Shown: piece by piece, positions 9,789 through 21,225 of the stretch
Layout of the letters: every line of letters begins with the position of its first letter
Numbering within the stretch: position 1 is the stretch's first letter
Assembly: GCF_000816495.1 (NCBI RefSeq)
Contig: NZ_JXBK01000001.1
Span: 1,163,400 to 1,227,399, forward strand
Direction of reading: 5' to 3'
Length of the DNA stretch: 64,000 nucleotides
DNA from: Acinetobacter harbinensis
GTDB lineage: Bacteria; Pseudomonadota; Gammaproteobacteria; Pseudomonadales; Moraxellaceae
The notes under the pieces: generated by a model
Seen by the model: the letters and a program-made list of their open reading frames with translations, nothing else
The model's database searches: none
What the model was told of the DNA's origin: nothing
Made by a program: the position numbers and the translations under genes

Positions 9789-9837
9789 GCTTTATGTCTT
9801 ATCTAAAACGATTTCAATATATTGTGGAGCTTTGAGC

Positions 9838-11454
<1,617 letters not shown>

Positions 11455-11468
11455 AATCGAGCGCATTA

Positions 11469-11498
11469 AAAAAAACCCGCTTAAAGGCGGGTTTTTTT
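11469..11498 (+). terminator. Terminator of cysDN
   Basis: A G+C-rich hairpin (AACCCGC / GCGGGTT, short TTAAAG loop) followed by a run of seven T, 15 bases after the cysN stop codon. It has A-rich flanks and could also stop leftward transcripts. Confidence 0.9.
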
Positions 11499-11728
11499 GA
11501 TTCATTTTTATGATGCTAAGGATGAAAATAGAGTGAAAATAAAGTTTTTAAATTAATTTCTTTTGCGTTTAAGCTGCTCGCTACGGTTATTCTCAGCACA
11601 GCAAGCAGTGATAAAGAATATGAGTATCATAGAAATAAGGAATTTTATTATCTCAAGTTCCAAACATAGCCCACTTTGCCTGCATTCTTTAAATGCTTAA
11701 CATCAGAGCGGAAACTTAAAAATCAAAC

Positions 11729-12052
11729 TTACAGGCCAAGTTGTTTAAAAATTTGCATGTATTCAGCTAAAGTCTTCACGCCTGCAATGCGTTGTATAAC
11801 AACACCATCCTGAAAAATAAGCGTCGAAGGTAAGCCGTAAACGTTATAGCGCAAGGTCAAAATAGGCGCTTGGTCGACATTTACTGTGCCAAACTTTATA
11901 TGCTGCCCAAACATCGTGGTTAATTGCTCAAAAACAGCATAGTTTTGCATACAGGGCGCACACCATCTGGCATAAAAACGAATGACTGCGAATCCTCTAT
12001 ATTGCTCATAATCACGATAATTATTTTCATTATATTGCATTATTTCAGTCAT
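11729..12052 (-). CDS. Thioredoxin-fold protein
   Basis: A 107-residue thioredoxin-family protein without a signal peptide, so probably cytoplasmic. The active site is WCAPC (variant of WCGPC, about residue 31), and a cis-proline loop (GLPST) precedes a Gly-Val-containing C-terminal helix. It is probably a disulfide reductase, but the Ala in the C-A-P-C site suggests a redox potential or partner different from TrxA. It stands alone, transcribed against the quinone-reductase gene. An in-frame Met at residue 5 is an alternative start. Confidence 0.85.
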   Translation of the reverse strand: MTEIMQYNENNYRDYEQYRGFAVIRFYARWCAPCMQNYAVFEQLTTMFGQHIKFGTVNVDQAPILTLRYNVYGLPSTLIFQDGVVIQRIAGVKTLAEYMQIFKQLGL

Positions 12053-12183
12053 ACATTTCTCTCGATCAAGCGATTAAATATATCCATGATTATACATAAG
12101 TCCACTGTTCTTCATTCTGTTCGGGCTTTATGTTCAAATACAATCAGCACCATTGAAATCCAAAATAAAAGGGAAGTCTTCAC

Positions 12184-13176
12184 ATGTCACAGGCACAGAT
12201 GCAACAGGTTATTATTAGCGAAGTTGGTGGTCCAGAAAAATTAGCCTATGAAACGGTAACCATTCCTACTGCGCAAGCAGAGGAAGTTTTGGTGAAAGTG
12301 CATGCTTTTGGGATCAATCGTCCCGATATTTTACAGCGTCAAGGCTTATATCCGATGCCTAAAGATGTCACACCTGTACCGGGCTTAGAAGTTGCAGGAG
12401 AGATTGTGGCAGTGGGTGCAGAGGTCACTCAATTTAAAGTAGGCGATAAAGTCTGTGGTTTAACCAATGGCGGCGGTTATGCCGAATATTGTGTGGTGCC
12501 TGCAAGCCAAACGTTAGTGATCCCTGAAGGGTTGAGTTTTACCCAAGCCGCAGCCATTCCTGAAACCTTCTTTACGGTATGGGCAAACGTGTTTCAAATG
12601 GGCCAAGCCAAAGCCGGCGAAACCGTTTTGGTGCATGGTGGAAGTAGTGGCATCGGTACCACTGCTTTAATGCTCTGTAAAGCGCTTGGCATTCAAACCT
12701 TTGCCACCGTCGGTTCAGACGATAAAATCCAAGCCATTGCGCATTTAACCACTGGCATTAACTATAAAACACAAGACTTCGAACAAGTCATTAATGAAAA
12801 AACCGACAACGCTGGGGTGGATATCATTTTAGATATGGTCGGCGCACCGTATTTAGAGCGTAATTTAAACTTACTGCGCCGTGATGGCCGTTTGGTTTAT
12901 ATCGCTTTCTTAGGGGGTGCTAAAGCCAAAGAGGTCAAACTGGGTCAAATTATGATGAAGCGCTTGACCATTACCGGATCAACCATGCGTGCACGTACCA
13001 CGGCAGAAAAAGCTGAAATTGCCCAAGGTTTACAGCAACAGGTTGCACCGTTTTGGGCCAAAGGTGAATGTTTGCCGATGATTTATAAAACCTTTAACTT
13101 TGATCAAATTGTTGATGCACATATCGCGATGGATACTGGCGAACATATCGGTAAGATTGTGGTGAATGTGCTTTAA
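12184..13176 (+). CDS. NAD(P)H:quinone oxidoreductase, zinc-free MDR family (PIG3/Qor-like)
   Basis: A 330-residue medium-chain dehydrogenase/reductase that lacks the zinc ligands, so a quinone oxidoreductase or enoyl reductase type. It has an N-terminal GroES-like domain (FGINRPDILQRQGLYP, PGLEVAGEI). The Rossmann domain has the VHGGSSGIGTTALMLCKALG nucleotide loop. The pattern is closest to the PIG3 (TP53I3) subfamily. It uses NADPH to reduce quinones in the cytoplasm. The SD is an AAGGGA-like stretch upstream of ATG 12184. It stands alone between the thioredoxin-like gene and the tRNA pair. Confidence 0.9.
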   Translation: MSQAQMQQVIISEVGGPEKLAYETVTIPTAQAEEVLVKVHAFGINRPDILQRQGLYPMPKDVTPVPGLEVAGEIVAVGAEVTQFKVGDKVCGLTNGGGYAEYCVVPASQTLVIPEGLSFTQAAAIPETFFTVWANVFQMGQAKAGETVLVHGGSSGIGTTALMLCKALGIQTFATVGSDDKIQAIAHLTTGINYKTQDFEQVINEKTDNAGVDIILDMVGAPYLERNLNLLRRDGRLVYIAFLGGAKAKEVKLGQIMMKRLTITGSTMRARTTAEKAEIAQGLQQQVAPFWAKGECLPMIYKTFNFDQIVDAHIAMDTGEHIGKIVVNVL

Positions 13177-13316
13177 GTCTGAATGATGCAGGTCCCTTTA
13201 TCTGCTTAAGATAAGGGGGCATTGCTGTAGAACAGCAAGAGAATATTTGATCATGCAAAAGAATATGCTGTGCTGAACGTTTGATGTTTGATTTCATCGC
13301 TACTGAAATAACAGAC

Positions 13317-13341
13317 ATAAAAAAACCAGCACTAAGCTGGA
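13317..13341 (-). terminator. Terminator of the tRNA-Cys/tRNA-Leu transcript
   Basis: On the minus strand the hairpin CCAGC / GCTGG is followed by a run of eight T. It lies about 35 bases past the 3' end of tRNA-Leu. Confidence 0.8.
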
Positions 13342-13350
13342 TTCTTTATT

Positions 13351-13379
13351 CACCATTTTAAAGTCACTTTAAAATGGTG
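13351..13379. repeat. Perfect 14-bp inverted repeat abutting the tRNA-Leu 3' end
   Basis: CACCATTTTAAAGT and its exact reverse complement are separated by a single C. One arm contains the CACCA 3' end of tRNA-Leu, so in the precursor the encoded CCA end could be paired with the trailer. Confidence 0.85.
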
Positions 13380-13460
13380 CCCGGGGCCGGACTCGAACCG
13401 GCACGCTTTGTGGGCGGGGGATTTTAAATCCCCTGTGTCTACCTATTTCACCACCCGGGC
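13375..13460 (-). tRNA. tRNA-Leu (anticodon UAA)
   Basis: Read on the minus strand, an 86-base class II tRNA: acceptor stem GCCCGGG pairs with CCCGGGC, the discriminator is A and CCA is encoded. The anticodon stem-loop GGATTTAAAATCC carries UAA. A variable arm and a standard T arm (GCCGGTTCGAGTCCGGC) are present. It is the second gene of a tRNA-Cys - tRNA-Leu transcript. Confidence 0.95.
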
Positions 13461-13472
13461 GTTACACAAGAT

Positions 13473-13546
13473 TGGAGGCGGAGGTCGGAATCGAACCGGC
13501 GTACACGGAGTTGCAGTCCGCTGCATGACCACTCTGCCACCCCGCC
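13473..13546 (-). tRNA. tRNA-Cys (anticodon GCA)
   Basis: Read on the minus strand, a 74-base tRNA: acceptor stem GGCGGGG pairs with CTCCGCC (one G-U pair), the discriminator is U and CCA is encoded. The anticodon loop CTGCAAC carries GCA, and the T arm is GCCGGTTCGATTCCGAC. It is 12 bases upstream of tRNA-Leu, so they are co-transcribed. Confidence 0.95.
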
Positions 13547-13698
13547 ATCTCTTGGTGATGCACATATTAGCAATCTTTGAAAAAAAAACAATACTAGAAA
13601 CAGTGTATATGCACATAAATTCGGCAGATAGAATAAAAATGCCTAAATAATCATGTATTATTTGCAAAATTGATTCAGATCTACTTTGGAGGTGTGCC

Positions 13699-14547
13699 GT
13701 GGCATTGGTTTTAGATGGTCGTGCATTAGCAAAAAAAATTGAAACTGACTTATTCGCACGTGTAGACGCGTTAAAAGCAAAAACCGGTCGCACTCCAATT
13801 CTGGCGACTATTTTGGTCGGTGATGATGGTGCATCTGCAACGTACGTGCGCATGAAAGGCAATGCTTGCCGCCGTGTGGGCATGGATTCATTAAAAGTTG
13901 AACTGGGTAGCGAGACCACCACTGAACAATTATTGGCTGAAATTGAAAAACTCAATGCTAATCCAGATGTGCACGGGATTTTGTTGCAACATCCTGTACC
14001 GGCACAAATTGATGAACGCGCATGTTTCGATGCCATTGCCTTAACCAAAGATGTCGATGGTGTCACCTGTCTCGGTTTCGGTCGCATGGCGATGGGTGAA
14101 GCCGCCTATGGTTCAGCCACACCTGCTGGGATCATGACTATTTTACAAGAAAACAAGATTGAAATTGCCGGTCAGCATGCTGTGGTTGTCGGTCGTTCTG
14201 CTATTTTGGGTAAACCAATGGCAATGATGTTGTTACAAGCCAATGCCACCGTGACCATTTGCCATTCACGCACTAAAAATCTGGCTGAACTGGTGAAACA
14301 AGCCGATATTATTGTTGGTGCCGTCGGTAAAGCAGAATTAATCCAAAAAGATTGGATCAAACAGGGCGCTGTTGTGGTTGATGCTGGTTTTCATCCACGT
14401 GAAGGTGGTGGTGTAGGCGATATTCAATTGGTTGGGATTGAAGAAGTCGCTTCTGCCTATACTCCCGTTCCGGGTGGCGTAGGTCCGATGACCATTACCA
14501 CTTTGATTCGTCAAACTGTTGAAGCGGCTGAAAAAGCGTTAACTTAA
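13699..14547 (+). CDS. folD: FolD, methylene-THF dehydrogenase/cyclohydrolase
   Basis: FolD interconverts 5,10-methylene-, methenyl- and 10-formyl-tetrahydrofolate in the cytoplasm. The 282-residue protein has the catalytic Y-x-x-x-K (Tyr49-Lys53). It also has [16 protein letters not shown] and [14 protein letters not shown] nucleotide-binding segments and the C-terminal [15 protein letters not shown] signature. The start is GTG at 13699, supported by a strong SD (TTTGGAGGT, 13685-13693). Length equals the family norm (about 285). Confidence 0.97.
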   Translation: MALVLDGRALAKKIETDLFARVDALKAKTGRTPILATILVGDDGASATYVRMKGNACRRVGMDSLKVELGSETTTEQLLAEIEKLNANPDVHGILLQHPVPAQIDERACFDAIALTKDVDGVTCLGFGRMAMGEAAYGSATPAGIMTILQENKIEIAGQHAVVVGRSAILGKPMAMMLLQANATVTICHSRTKNLAELVKQADIIVGAVGKAELIQKDWIKQGAVVVDAGFHPREGGGVGDIQLVGIEEVASAYTPVPGGVGPMTITTLIRQTVEAAEKALT

Positions 14548-14878
14548 AGTCCCATCCGGTTTGAATAAAAGCTATGTGAATTTTAAGTTTGCGTGGCTTT
14601 TATTTTATATGAAGGAGGGTGCTCTCTAAATAATGTGTGCTCTCTTTATAAATTGAGTTTTTGGAATAATCTTCGGTTTGATCTGTTTTAGTTTTGGCAA
14701 AACTAGGCAAAATCATTGTCATCCACAAAACTCGTCATAAAACATCACTTATCCTATCAATCGCAGCTACATTAAACTTTAAATGTAGCGCTGCCTCGAA
14801 TAGTTAGTGAGTGACGATTACGCGTATTAGATTTTTTGAATTATTTCATACATATATAAGCACAAAGGTTTTATTTAC
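14548..14878. other. Intergenic region between folD and the methyltransferase gene
   Basis: About 330 bases, A+T-rich, without a coding frame. A loose hairpin with ATAAAAGC / GCTTTTAT arms (about 14563-14602) may end folD transcription, but the loop is long. Nothing else was recognised. Confidence 0.4.
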
Positions 14879-15547
14879 ATGAGCTGTACGTTTCAATGGG
14901 CTAAACCTCCCGAACATTTAATTCAAGCCCTGCATGAAGTGATTCCAGACTGTGAACTACTTGCACAGCAATTGCCTGAAACGCCTATTTCGCTGTGGCT
15001 CATTCCACCGGTTTTTCCAACCGATCGTTTAGATGATGAAGTGATTCGCCGAATTTGGAACGATACGCCATATTGGATTTTCTGTTGGGCATCGGGTCTG
15101 GCAATGGCGCAGTGGTTGCTGGCAGAGCCACAGCATGTCAAAGGCAAAGTGGTACTCGACTTTGGTGCAGGATCAGGCGTGGTGGCGATTGCCGCGAAGA
15201 TGGCAGGGGCAAACCGTGTGATCTGTTGTGATATCGATCCAATTAGTTTAGATGCTTGTCGTGCCAATGCAGAATTAAACGGGGTGGAACTGGAATATTT
15301 AGAAGATTTATATCAAGCAGAACCGGTTGATGTGCTGTTGGCCGCAGATGTTTTATATGATCAGTGCAATCGTTTTTTCTTAGATGAATTTTTAAAATTT
15401 TCCAGTGAAGTTTGGGTCGCAGACAGTCGGGTGAAAAATTTTAGTCATCCTCAATATCAAAAACTGGATGAGCGCAGTGCCACCACGTGGCCGGACTTAG
15501 ATGAATCCAAAGAATTTCGCAATGTTAGTTTTTATAAGACGCTGTAA
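14879..15547 (+). CDS. Class I SAM methyltransferase, ETFB-lysine methyltransferase-like
   Basis: A 222-residue SAM-dependent methyltransferase. The SAM-binding motif I is LDFGAGSGVVAIAAKMAGA (about 93-111), followed by an acidic CDIDP loop and the post-motif LLAADVLYD. The order and the preceding PYWIFCWASGLAMAQWLL stretch resemble the METTL20 / ETFBKMT group, which methylates lysines of the electron-transfer flavoprotein beta subunit; Acinetobacter proteins of this shape are usually annotated that way. The true substrate cannot be told from sequence. It stands alone and ends in a hairpin that overlaps its stop codon. Confidence 0.8.
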   Translation: MSCTFQWAKPPEHLIQALHEVIPDCELLAQQLPETPISLWLIPPVFPTDRLDDEVIRRIWNDTPYWIFCWASGLAMAQWLLAEPQHVKGKVVLDFGAGSGVVAIAAKMAGANRVICCDIDPISLDACRANAELNGVELEYLEDLYQAEPVDVLLAADVLYDQCNRFFLDEFLKFSSEVWVADSRVKNFSHPQYQKLDERSATTWPDLDESKEFRNVSFYKTL

Positions 15548-15562
15548 TTCACAGCGTCTTTG
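15538..15562 (+). terminator. Terminator overlapping the methyltransferase stop codon
   Basis: Stem GACGCTGT / ACAGCGTC with a short AATTC loop, then CTTTGT. The U tract is weak, so termination may be partial. Confidence 0.6.
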
Positions 15563-15587
15563 TATTGAAGTCGTGCCTTAATTATCC

Positions 15588-16016
15588 TTAAGAACACATA
15601 TAGCGCACAACATACAGCGTGCTTGGACGTGCATCTAACGATTGGCGATTGGCAATATTTTCATTGTTGTACAAGTCAGGAGTATTGCTTAAGCCAATGC
15701 TGGTGCGACTTTGTCCGAGTTGACGGCCATATTGCTCGGTTTGCAGCGCAGGGTTGGCAATTTCATTAATACTTAATATGGTTAAACGATATTCATTCTG
15801 CGCGCCCAGTACTTTTTGACAAGCGCGTTGTAATTTGATTTTATCCAGTTCTTGGTTTTTGCGACCGGCCAAGGTATAAGCCAAAGTGGCAGATGTTGCG
15901 GACTGGCTTTCGATTTGATAGCCGACATTGCCATTGTATGCATGCGGAGCACTTTGACATGCCGCTAAGCCAAAGCTCAGAAAAGCCAAACCGAGTAATT
16001 TGTAAGTGTTATTCAT
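15588..16016 (-). CDS. Hypothetical lipoprotein
   Basis: A 142-residue protein of unknown function with a clear lipoprotein signal (hydrophobic stretch then LAAC, Cys at about residue 20), so it is probably anchored in the outer membrane. The mature part contains NVGYQIESQSATSATLAYTLAGRKNQELDK and two further Cys. I recognise no family. ATG 16016 was chosen because it opens the signal peptide directly; an upstream in-frame ATG (16058) would place 14 polar residues before it. It is a lone gene between the methyltransferase and kgtP. Confidence 0.75.
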   Translation of the reverse strand: MNNTYKLLGLAFLSFGLAACQSAPHAYNGNVGYQIESQSATSATLAYTLAGRKNQELDKIKLQRACQKVLGAQNEYRLTILSINEIANPALQTEQYGRQLGQSRTSIGLSNTPDLYNNENIANRQSLDARPSTLYVVRYMCS

Positions 16017-16121
16017 ATTCAAAAGTTCCGATTGTTCTTGTCGATTTAAGTATGCCACAGGCGGGGTTTTTTAACGATCGAATCCAGTGCTATTCGGGTA
16101 GAAGCTTTGGATTGGTGCTTA

Positions 16122-16150
16122 TAAAAAAGCCTTTCACAAAGAGAAAGGCT
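16122..16150 (-). terminator. Terminator of the kgtP-like gene
   Basis: On the minus strand AGCCTTTC / GAAAGGCT forms an 8-bp stem followed by TTTTTTAT, 20 bases past the transporter stop codon. Confidence 0.8.
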
Positions 16151-16170
16151 GCTTAAAAAATGTTGAGGGA

Positions 16171-17478
16171 TTAGTGTTCTTTAATTTCTGAATTGTATTT
16201 GGTGTCTTTCATAAAGATATACACCACCAACGAAATTGAAATTAAAATGGTGACATAAATAAAGAACCACGATTCATGACCGGCTTCTTTAAAGCTCAGT
16301 GCAAAAAACTCCGCTGTTCCACCAAACAAGGTATTGGCCAAAGCATACGGCAGTGCAACGCCTAAGGCGCGAATATGCGCTGGAAACATCTCGGCTTTCA
16401 CCACCGCATTAATTGAAGTATAGCCCGTGACAATGACTAAACCAGCTAAAGAAATCCAAAATGCCGACCAGTAATCATGAGTTTGACCTAGTTTATCAAA
16501 CAAGAAGTAGGTAAATAATACCCCCAGAACACCAAAGCCAATCATCAATGGTTTACGACCAATTCGATCTGATAAAGCACCGGCAAAGGGTTGTAAGCAC
16601 ATAAAAATAAACAGTGCGAGGGTGGTGATTTGTGTGGCTTGCGGTTTACTAAAGCCAGAGGTGTTCACCAAGTATTTTTGTAGATACGTGGTATAGGTAT
16701 AAAAGGCCACTGTACCGCCGGCGGTTAAAAATAGCACGGTAAAAGCTTGTTTTGGATAGTTTTTAAACAATGAAAACATGCTGGATTGAGGTTGATCTTT
16801 GTCTTTTTTTACATTTTTAAAGGACTGCGTTTCAAGTAATCCACGGCGGATATAAAACACCACAATGGCTAAACATGCTCCAATAAAGAAGGGGATTCGC
16901 CAGCCCCAAGCATGCAACTGCTGCTCAGTCAGTACAAACTGTAAAATGAGTAATACACATAAAGCGGTAAGCTGTCCGGCAATTAAGGTCACATACTGAA
17001 AGCTAGAGAAAAAACCACGTCGGTCTTTATCGGCCATTTCGGTTAAGTAGGTGGCACTGGCACCATATTCTCCACCGACACTTAAGCCTTGAATTAAGCG
17101 CGCCACAACCAAAATAATGGGTGACAATATACCGACTTGATCATGCGTTGGAGCGATGGCAATCATTAAAGAACCAATACACATCAGGGTGACAGAGAAA
17201 GTTAGACCTGATTTTCGGCCCTTTCTGTCTGAATAAATACCCATAATCCACGCCCCAATCGGGCGCATTAAAAAGCCGACGGCAAAAATGGCAGCAGCTT
17301 GTAGCAGTTGTGCGGTTTGGCTGCCTTTGGGGAAAAATGAGTGCGCAAAATATAAGGTGAATGCAGCATATACATACCAGTCATACCATTCGACTAAGTT
17401 GCCCGCTGAGCCGCCCAAAATAGATTTGACCCGTGTTTTGGTGTCTAATGTCACTTGTGGCACATTGTTTTCAATCAT
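16171..17478 (-). CDS. kgtP: Alpha-ketoglutarate:H+ symporter, KgtP-like (MFS, MHS family)
   Basis: A 435-residue, 12-segment major facilitator of the metabolite:H+ symporter family. It is close to E. coli KgtP through most of its length: GNLVEWYDWYVY near the N-terminus, FLMRPIGAW with the DRKGRK loop, RLIQGLSVGGEYGASATYL, WGWRIPF, LSDRIGRKP and KAEMFPAHIRALGVALPYA. It probably imports 2-oxoglutarate or a related dicarboxylate with protons. It is monocistronic, with a promoter in the region shared with glpD. Substrate is inferred from resemblance. Confidence 0.88.
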   Translation of the reverse strand: MIENNVPQVTLDTKTRVKSILGGSAGNLVEWYDWYVYAAFTLYFAHSFFPKGSQTAQLLQAAAIFAVGFLMRPIGAWIMGIYSDRKGRKSGLTFSVTLMCIGSLMIAIAPTHDQVGILSPIILVVARLIQGLSVGGEYGASATYLTEMADKDRRGFFSSFQYVTLIAGQLTALCVLLILQFVLTEQQLHAWGWRIPFFIGACLAIVVFYIRRGLLETQSFKNVKKDKDQPQSSMFSLFKNYPKQAFTVLFLTAGGTVAFYTYTTYLQKYLVNTSGFSKPQATQITTLALFIFMCLQPFAGALSDRIGRKPLMIGFGVLGVLFTYFLFDKLGQTHDYWSAFWISLAGLVIVTGYTSINAVVKAEMFPAHIRALGVALPYALANTLFGGTAEFFALSFKEAGHESWFFIYVTILISISLVVYIFMKDTKYNSEIKEH

Positions 17479-17784
17479 AGCGAGCAGTCCATTTTGTTGT
17501 TATTTCTAAATACTAGGCCAATTATTTTGTGGGTATAAGCGCCGCAGTTTTTAATTTTGTATGAAAAGTGTGCAAAACTGATGATTTAAATTCTAATAAT
17601 TTGAAGGCAGTATTTAAAAGCATCGTATGCGTTTTAATTTTTCAGCCATCTGATGCTGGTGTTATTTTATCTTTATCTGGTGATTCAGTCATTTCTGGGT
17701 GTCATTTCATTTTGAATAGTGTTAAGTTTTTAAGAACAATAAAAAATAAATTCTCTACTTTACGCCCGATAACAGGAGGTGCGC

Positions 17785-19302
17785 ATGCCAGTAAATCATC
17801 CAATTTATGATGTTGTGGTTATTGGGGGTGGCATCAATGGTGTCGGTATTGCGGTGGATGCCGTGGGGCGAGGGTTATCAGTTTTTTTATGTGAAAAAGA
17901 TGACTTGGCCAGCCATACCTCCTCTGCCAGCAGTAAGTTAATTCATGGTGGTTTGCGTTATTTGGAACATAAAGAGTTTCGTTTGGTACGTGAGGCATTG
18001 GCGGAGCGAGAAGTATTATTGGCTAAAGCGCCGCATATTATTCGTCCATTACGCTTTATCATGCCGCATCAGCCACATTTACGTCCGGCATGGCTGATTC
18101 GCACCGGTTTATTTTTATATGATCATTTGGGCAAACGGAAAAAATTAGCCGCATCCAAATCGATAAGGTTTGCTGCCAGCAGCAGTCCTTTAAAAGCAGA
18201 AATTACACAGGGCTTTGAATATTCTGATTGTGTGGTCGATGACGCACGTTTGGTGATTTTAAATGCGCTACAAGCACATGAACTCGGTGCAAAAATAGCC
18301 ACACAAACGCGTTGTATATCCGCACATCAACAGCATGGCCTTTGGATGGTCGAGTTACAAAATGCACAAGGGATTTACCACGTGCAAGCAAAAGCCTTGG
18401 TCAATGCTGCTGGGCCTTGGGTGGCGCAATTTATTCAAAATAATTTACAGCAAAAATCGCCACATGGCCTGCGCTTGGTGCAAGGCAGTCATATTATTGT
18501 GCCAAAAATCTACGCTGAAGATAAAGCCTTTATTCTACAAAATGAGGATCAGCGTATCGTTTTTGCTATTCCTTATTTAACGCAATATACCTTAATTGGC
18601 ACCACCGATCGTGAGTATCAAGGTGATTTAGACCACGTTCAGATTACTGAGACAGAAATTGATTACTTGCTCAACGTTTATAATGCGCATTTTAAACATC
18701 AATTAACGCGGCAAGATATTTTTGCGAGCTATTCTGGGGTGCGCTCTTTATGTGATGATGAGTCGGATAATCCCTCGGCCATTACCCGTGATTATACTTT
18801 GGCTGTATCACAGCAGGAAAATGCCGCGCCACTATTGTCAGTCTTTGGCGGTAAACTTACCACCTATCGAAAGTTGGCAGAATCGGCCTTAAAACACTTG
18901 GCCATATTTTTTCCAGAGATGAAAAAGCCATGGACCGCCACAGCTTTATTGCCCGGTGCGGAAAATTTGCTTTCAGTGGAGCAGTTAATTGCGCAAATCA
19001 TGCAAACGGTATCAGATGTGCCGTTTGAGTTGGCTTTTCGTTGGGCACATGCTTATGGTTCGCGGGTATGGATCTTTTTACAGGCGGTAAGGACACTGGA
19101 TGATTTGGGTCAAGATTTTGCTCATGGCTTATATGCCAAAGAAGTCGATTATTTGGTCGAGCAGGAATGGGCAATCAGCAGTCAAGATATTTTATGGCGT
19201 AGAAGCAAGCTTGGTTTTCAGTTCAGTCTGGATGAAATTCAAGTGCTGGATCAGTATCTGTTAAAACTGCATTTAAAAAGAGCGCAAGCCAACGCCGCTT
19301 AA
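17785..19302 (+). CDS. glpD: GlpD, aerobic glycerol-3-phosphate dehydrogenase
   Basis: FAD-dependent dehydrogenase that oxidises glycerol-3-phosphate to DHAP and feeds electrons to ubiquinone at the inner membrane. The 505 residues begin with the FAD dinucleotide loop VVVIGGGINGVGIAVDAVGRG. SSASSKLIHGGLRYLEH follows, then GIRSLCDDE-type (here GVRSLCDDES) and GGKLTTYRKLAE signatures. ATG 17785 sits six bases after a perfect AGGAGG (17774-17779); a GTG two codons earlier overlaps that SD and is rejected. No other glp genes are nearby. Confidence 0.96.
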   Translation: MPVNHPIYDVVVIGGGINGVGIAVDAVGRGLSVFLCEKDDLASHTSSASSKLIHGGLRYLEHKEFRLVREALAEREVLLAKAPHIIRPLRFIMPHQPHLRPAWLIRTGLFLYDHLGKRKKLAASKSIRFAASSSPLKAEITQGFEYSDCVVDDARLVILNALQAHELGAKIATQTRCISAHQQHGLWMVELQNAQGIYHVQAKALVNAAGPWVAQFIQNNLQQKSPHGLRLVQGSHIIVPKIYAEDKAFILQNEDQRIVFAIPYLTQYTLIGTTDREYQGDLDHVQITETEIDYLLNVYNAHFKHQLTRQDIFASYSGVRSLCDDESDNPSAITRDYTLAVSQQENAAPLLSVFGGKLTTYRKLAESALKHLAIFFPEMKKPWTATALLPGAENLLSVEQLIAQIMQTVSDVPFELAFRWAHAYGSRVWIFLQAVRTLDDLGQDFAHGLYAKEVDYLVEQEWAISSQDILWRRSKLGFQFSLDEIQVLDQYLLKLHLKRAQANAA

Positions 19303-19338
19303 AGTGTTGAGCAGATAAAGGTTAAAAAATAGCTATAA

Positions 19339-19366
19339 AAAAAGGTCACCGAAGTGACCTTTTTAT
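19339..19366. terminator. Bidirectional terminator between glpD and pckG
   Basis: Hairpin AAAGGTCAC / GTGACCTTT with a CGAA tetraloop and A/T runs on both sides, between two converging genes. Confidence 0.9.
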
Positions 19367-19392
19367 CTTAAAGCTTGATCAATAAATCAGAC

Positions 19393-21225
19393 TTAAGCAG
19401 ATTCTTGAACCGCTTTTAAAAGTTCGTTTTGACGAATTTTCAATGCAGCCGGTAAGCGATCACCTAATTTCGTGAACAGTTCGGTGTGGCTTTCAAGCTC
19501 TTTAATCCATTGTCCTTTGTCTTGCGCTGTAACGGTATCGAATTGCTCTTTAGAGAAATCAATGCCGTTCCAGTTCAATTGCTCATACGTTGGAACTAGA
19601 CCAATTGGGGTTTTAGTCGCTTCAGCGCGACCTTCACAACGATCGATCATCCACTCAAGCACACGCATGTTTTGACCGAAACCAGGCCATACGAAGTTAC
19701 CCTCAGCATCGCGGCGGAACCAGTTTACATTAAAGATTTTCGGTAATTTGTTGCCGGCAGCTTCAGCTTTCACTGCAACTTGCTCACCCATTTCTAACCA
19801 GTGTGCGAAGTAATCTGCCATGTTGTAACCAACAAACGGCAGCATCGCAAATGGATCGCGGCGCACAATACCTTGTTGACCCACAGCAGCTGCAGTGGTT
19901 TCAGAACCCATGGTGGCAGCTTTATATACGCCATCGACCCAGTCGAATGCTTCAGATACTAAAGGCACAGTATCAGCACGGCGACCACCAAAGATGAATG
20001 CAGAAATTGGTACGCCCGCTGGGTTTTCCCAGTCCGCATCAATTGAAGGGCATTGACCTGCACCTACAGTAAAGCGCGCATTTGGATGAGCGGCTTTTTC
20101 ACCAGCCGTATGTGTTTGACCTTTCCAGTTGGTTAAATTGGCTGGCGCTTCTTTGGTCAGACCTTCCCACCACACTTCACCGTTGTCTGTCACAGCAACG
20201 TTGGTATAGATCACGTCGTGTGTCATGGTGGCCATACAGTTTGGATTGGTTTTGGTGTTGGTACCGGGTGCTACACCAAAGAAACCAGCTTCTGGATTGA
20301 TGGCATATAAGCGACCATCTTCACCTGGTTTGATCCAAGCAATATCGTCGCCGACAGTTTCAATTTTCCAGCCTTCATAACCTGCTGGTGGAATCAACAT
20401 TGCAAAGTTGGTTTTACCACACGCTGATGGGAACGCCGCTGCGATGTAATGTTTTTCACCTTGTGGATTGGTCACACCAAGGATCAACATGTGTTCAGCT
20501 AACCAGCCTTGTTGACGACCCATAAATGAGGCAATACGTAAGGCCAAGCATTTTTTACCCAGTAATGCATTACCGCCGTAACCTGAACCATAAGACCAGA
20601 TTTCACGCGTTTCAGGATAATGTACGATGTATTTTTCAGGATTACACGGCCATGAAACGTCTTTTTGACCCGCTTCAAGCGGCGCACCAACAGTATGTAC
20701 GCAAGGTACATATTCACCATCTGTACCCAAAACGTCATAAACCGCTTTACCCATACGCGCCATTTTAGACATGCTGACAGCAACATACGCTGAGTCAGTC
20801 AGTTCGATACCGATATGTGCAATATGGCTGCCTAAAGGCCCCATAGAGAAAGGTACGACATACAACGTACGTCCTTTCATTGATCCTGCAAATAAACCGT
20901 TCAAACGCGCGCGCATTTCTGCAGGCGCTTCCCAGTTGTTTGTCGCACCTGCGTCTTCTTGTTTTTCTGAGCAGATATATGTGCGACCTTCAACACGAGC
21001 AACGTCAGAAGGATCAGAATTGGCTAAGTAAGAACCAGGATGCTTGTCTTGGTTAAGCGCTTGCATGGTGCCGTTCGCGATCATCAAGTCGATAAGACGT
21101 TGATATTCTTCAGCGCTGCCATCACACCATTCAATTTTTGCTGGTTGCGTTAATTTTGCAATTTCTTCAACCCATGCAATAAGCTTAGGGTGACGAACGA
21201 ATTCTGGTGCGTTCACTTCGGTCAT
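19393..21225 (-). CDS. pckG: GTP-dependent phosphoenolpyruvate carboxykinase
   Basis: Converts oxaloacetate and GTP to phosphoenolpyruvate, the entry step of gluconeogenesis. The 610-residue protein is of the GTP type, not the ATP type (PckA) of enterobacteria. It has [13 protein letters not shown] (P-loop with the reactive Cys), [30 protein letters not shown] and [14 protein letters not shown]. Length and motif order are normal for the family. It is consistent with growth on organic acids imported by systems such as the neighbouring KgtP-like transporter. ATG start at 21225. Confidence 0.97.
   Translation of the reverse strand: MTEVNAPEFVRHPKLIAWVEEIAKLTQPAKIEWCDGSAEEYQRLIDLMIANGTMQALNQDKHPGSYLANSDPSDVARVEGRTYICSEKQEDAGATNNWEAPAEMRARLNGLFAGSMKGRTLYVVPFSMGPLGSHIAHIGIELTDSAYVAVSMSKMARMGKAVYDVLGTDGEYVPCVHTVGAPLEAGQKDVSWPCNPEKYIVHYPETREIWSYGSGYGGNALLGKKCLALRIASFMGRQQGWLAEHMLILGVTNPQGEKHYIAAAFPSACGKTNFAMLIPPAGYEGWKIETVGDDIAWIKPGEDGRLYAINPEAGFFGVAPGTNTKTNPNCMATMTHDVIYTNVAVTDNGEVWWEGLTKEAPANLTNWKGQTHTAGEKAAHPNARFTVGAGQCPSIDADWENPAGVPISAFIFGGRRADTVPLVSEAFDWVDGVYKAATMGSETTAAAVGQQGIVRRDPFAMLPFVGYNMADYFAHWLEMGEQVAVKAEAAGNKLPKIFNVNWFRRDAEGNFVWPGFGQNMRVLEWMIDRCEGRAEATKTPIGLVPTYEQLNWNGIDFSKEQFDTVTAQDKGQWIKELESHTELFTKLGDRLPAALKIRQNELLKAVQESA

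Noticed and set aside
9733..9837. Longer N-terminus for CysN beginning inside cysD
   Set aside because: The added 35 residues (Lys/Arg and random) are absent from the family; ATG 9838 aligns with known CysN starts.
13317..13560. tRNA pair considered as the attachment site of an integrated element
   Set aside because: No integrase, transposase or duplicated tRNA end was seen on either side; the flanking genes are ordinary chromosomal genes.
13408..14087. Open frames of 80 and 214 codons over the tRNA pair and the start of folD
   Set aside because: They run through two well-formed tRNA genes or antisense to folD, and the translated products have no protein-like features.
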